A DNA stretch of 6,812 nucleotides. Source: Treponema sp. (GTDB lineage: Bacteria; Spirochaetota; Spirochaetia; Treponematales; Breznakiellaceae). The stretch lies in contig JAITAN010000254.1 in NCBI GenBank assembly GCA_031284105.1, forward strand, positions 1 through 6,812, given 5' to 3'. A program made the translations under genes and the position numbers. Shown here piece by piece: positions 5,764 through 6,812 of the stretch (its first letter is position 1; each line of letters begins with the position of its first letter). The notes under the pieces are model-generated. The model was not told where the DNA came from and did no database searches. It was given only the letters and a program-made list of their open reading frames with translations.

Positions 5764-6435
5764 ATGTTAGCTGCAATATCAATTACCAAAGCTGAAAATC
5801 TGTTCTGGTTGGGGCGGTACACGCAGCGGGTGTACACTATTTTACACTTTTTCAGGAAACACCGCGATATGATCATTGATGTGGACACAAATTCCTATCA
5901 AACGCTTTGTTATAAACTCGGCGTTGAGAATAAGTATACGTCTTCTGAAGACTTTTTGTACCGTTATTTGTTTGATAGGATCGATGGAAACTCCCTTATA
6001 TCCGCGCTGATCTACGCGTACGACAACGTCATTGTGCGGAGGGAGGACATTAAGAGCGAAACGCTCGCCTATGTTGAGATGTGCGTGCGGGAGATGGAAC
6101 GGTGCACGGCAAAAAACGATGATGTGTATGAATTGCGCTCGGTTACCGACAGTCTCATGGCGTTCTGGGGTTCCGTTGACGAACGTATATTCAGGCGGGA
6201 TATCCGCAACATGATAAAGGCGGGATGGTACCTTGAAACGGTAGATCTGCACATACGCTTTGACTATTCCTACGATCGGCTGCTCCAACTCCTCGAGCGC
6301 CTCGCACGTCATCTCAAAAAAGAAGAAAAAGCTTTTGATCAAACCTTATTTCTGGAACTCAGGCAGGAGATGGAGAATCCCGCATTTGATAAGCTACGGG
6401 TTCTCGGTATGCTTGAGCGGCTGTTTGTGTTATAA
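5764..6435 (+). CDS. Alpha-E domain (DUF403) protein
   Basis: This 223-residue, mostly alpha-helical protein matches the alpha-E/DUF403 family, known from its fixed association with circularly permuted ATP-grasp proteins and transglutaminase-like proteases in predicted amidoligase operons. Diagnostic segments are ISITKAENLFWLGRYTQRV (5-23, the family's N-terminal signature with Glu11 and Arg18), LIYAYDNVIVRREDIKSET (82-100), MAFWGSVDE (132-140) and DLHIRFDY (161-168). It is shorter than the roughly 310-residue proteobacterial form but collinear with the compact form that accompanies short ATP-grasp partners. There is no signal peptide or membrane segment. It follows the ATP-grasp gene by 73 bases on the same strand and is presumably co-transcribed. 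Its biochemical role is not established; an accessory or substrate-binding function alongside the ATP-grasp protein is an inference. Confidence 0.9.
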   Translation: MLAAISITKAENLFWLGRYTQRVYTILHFFRKHRDMIIDVDTNSYQTLCYKLGVENKYTSSEDFLYRYLFDRIDGNSLISALIYAYDNVIVRREDIKSETLAYVEMCVREMERCTAKNDDVYELRSVTDSLMAFWGSVDERIFRRDIRNMIKAGWYLETVDLHIRFDYSYDRLLQLLERLARHLKKEEKAFDQTLFLELRQEMENPAFDKLRVLGMLERLFVL

Positions 6436-6579
6436 TTCTTCACCATCACATAAGTTCTTAGGGACACGCGTTCACAGAGGCTTTACAAACTCATCCTACC
6501 TCGCACTGACTTAGCATTCCTTCACACGATTGCCGAAATGGAGACAGCCCTATTGTACAGAGTTTTGTTCCGTTTACTT
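6436..6579. other. AT-rich non-coding stretch after the alpha-E gene
   Basis: No gene is supported on either strand. Base composition drops sharply in GC compared with the preceding genes. A perfect extended -10 element, TGT followed by TATAAT (6428-6436), overlaps the alpha-E stop codon but has no good -35 and no start codon close behind it. GGAGACAGCCC at 6540-6550 resembles the ends of some insertion sequences, but no matching opposite end was found. The expected third operon gene, a transglutaminase-like protein, is not here. Confidence 0.4.
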
Positions 6580-6720
6580 CTATTTTTTCCCTGATATTAA
6601 CGATTGAACACCAAAATATCCTTTATAAACATTATTATAGAAATGCACTCTTACATCCCTATATCCTACTTTTTTCATAAGTTCGATAAATTCCCAACCA
6701 TGATGCCAGAATGCTATTGT
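6580..6720 (-). pseudogene. C-terminal fragment of a probable class I SAM-dependent methyltransferase
   Basis: On the minus strand, a frame ending at TAG 6582-6580 encodes about 46 residues: IAFWHHGWEFIEL, then MKKVGYRDVRVHFY, then NNVYKGYFGVQSLISGKK. This looks like the end of a class I methyltransferase: the H.GW..(I/L)..(L/M)K..G(Y/F).DV helix-strand unit and the final aromatic-rich strand before a KK terminus. The SAM-binding N-terminal part is missing. The frame runs into the C15 and G11 homopolymers and meets a stop at 6780-6778, so the remainder is either truncated by the contig end or scrambled there. Its low GC differs from the rest of the window. The assignment rests on pattern recognition of a short segment. 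Confidence 0.5.
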
Positions 6721-6768
6721 GGGGGCCCCCCCCCCCCCCCGCGAGAAGGCAGGATGTGGGGGGGGGGG
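6721..6768. other. Homopolymer tracts G5-C15 and G11, likely contig-end artefact
   Basis: Five G (6721-6725) run straight into fifteen C (6726-6740). After 17 ordinary bases come eleven G (6758-6768). Such tracts are typical of dark-cycle poly-G reads from two-colour Illumina chemistry, seen on both strands. They sit near the end of the window, inside what should be methyltransferase coding sequence. A biological phase-variable poly-G tract, as known in some treponemes, is possible but less likely with two tracts of opposite sense so close together. Confidence 0.6.
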
Positions 6769-6812
6769 TTTGTTTGTTTATGTACGAATGATGGGAGATC
6801 TGTGTGGAGATG
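6769..6812. other. Right edge, unassigned
   Basis: The last 44 bases have no recognisable gene. They include AATGAT and GGGAGATCTGTGT, loosely reminiscent of an Illumina P5 adaptor (which contains AATGAT and GAGATCTACAC) but not identical. Together with the adjacent homopolymers this suggests low-quality sequence, and I draw no biological conclusion from it. Confidence 0.3.

Noticed and set aside
6536..6554. Insertion-sequence end (GGGCTGTCTC on the minus strand)
   Set aside because: No matching inverted repeat, target duplication or transposase was found. A ten-base resemblance is not enough.

Overview
The window reads as bacterial chromosomal DNA of moderate to slightly high GC. The gene set would fit a spirochaete of the Treponema type: a signal-peptide HEAT-repeat protein, a MutY relative without an iron-sulfur cluster, YmdB and RdgB housekeeping genes, and a short circularly permuted ATP-grasp plus alpha-E pair. 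That assignment is an inference from gene content, not a proof. The right-hand end looks like a poor-quality contig end.

Layout. (1) On the minus strand, 2378 to 89, an exported HEAT-repeat protein is followed by an overlapping adenine-glycosylase-like gene, probably one transcript. (2) A 418-base gap (2379-2796) contains a 216-bp imperfect inverted repeat (2546-2761), probably a dispersed repeat element. (3) rdgB (plus, 2797-3411) and a ymdB-type phosphodiesterase (minus, 4237-3425) converge with only 13 bases between them. (4) A 140-base divergent promoter region (4238-4377) separates ymdB from a two-gene plus-strand operon, 4378-6435. This operon encodes a circularly permuted ATP-grasp protein, interrupted by one apparent frameshift, and an alpha-E (DUF403) protein. 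(5) From 6436 the sequence becomes AT-rich. It holds a C-terminal fragment of a probable SAM methyltransferase on the minus strand, then long C and G homopolymers that look like a sequencing or assembly artefact.

Functionally, the two housekeeping enzymes deal with damaged nucleotides (RdgB) and cyclic-nucleotide or RNA-related signalling (YmdB), and the MutY relative is a DNA repair enzyme. The ATP-grasp/alpha-E pair belongs to a widespread, poorly understood system predicted to form peptide-like amide bonds. The usual transglutaminase-like partner is not in the window.

The most distinctive signal is regulatory. Three genes (rdgB, ymdB and the ATP-grasp gene) each have a -10 box ending exactly 6 bases before the ATG and no Shine-Dalgarno sequence, so all three are predicted to make leaderless mRNAs. 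The HEAT gene and the operon-internal alpha-E gene instead carry clear Shine-Dalgarno sites.
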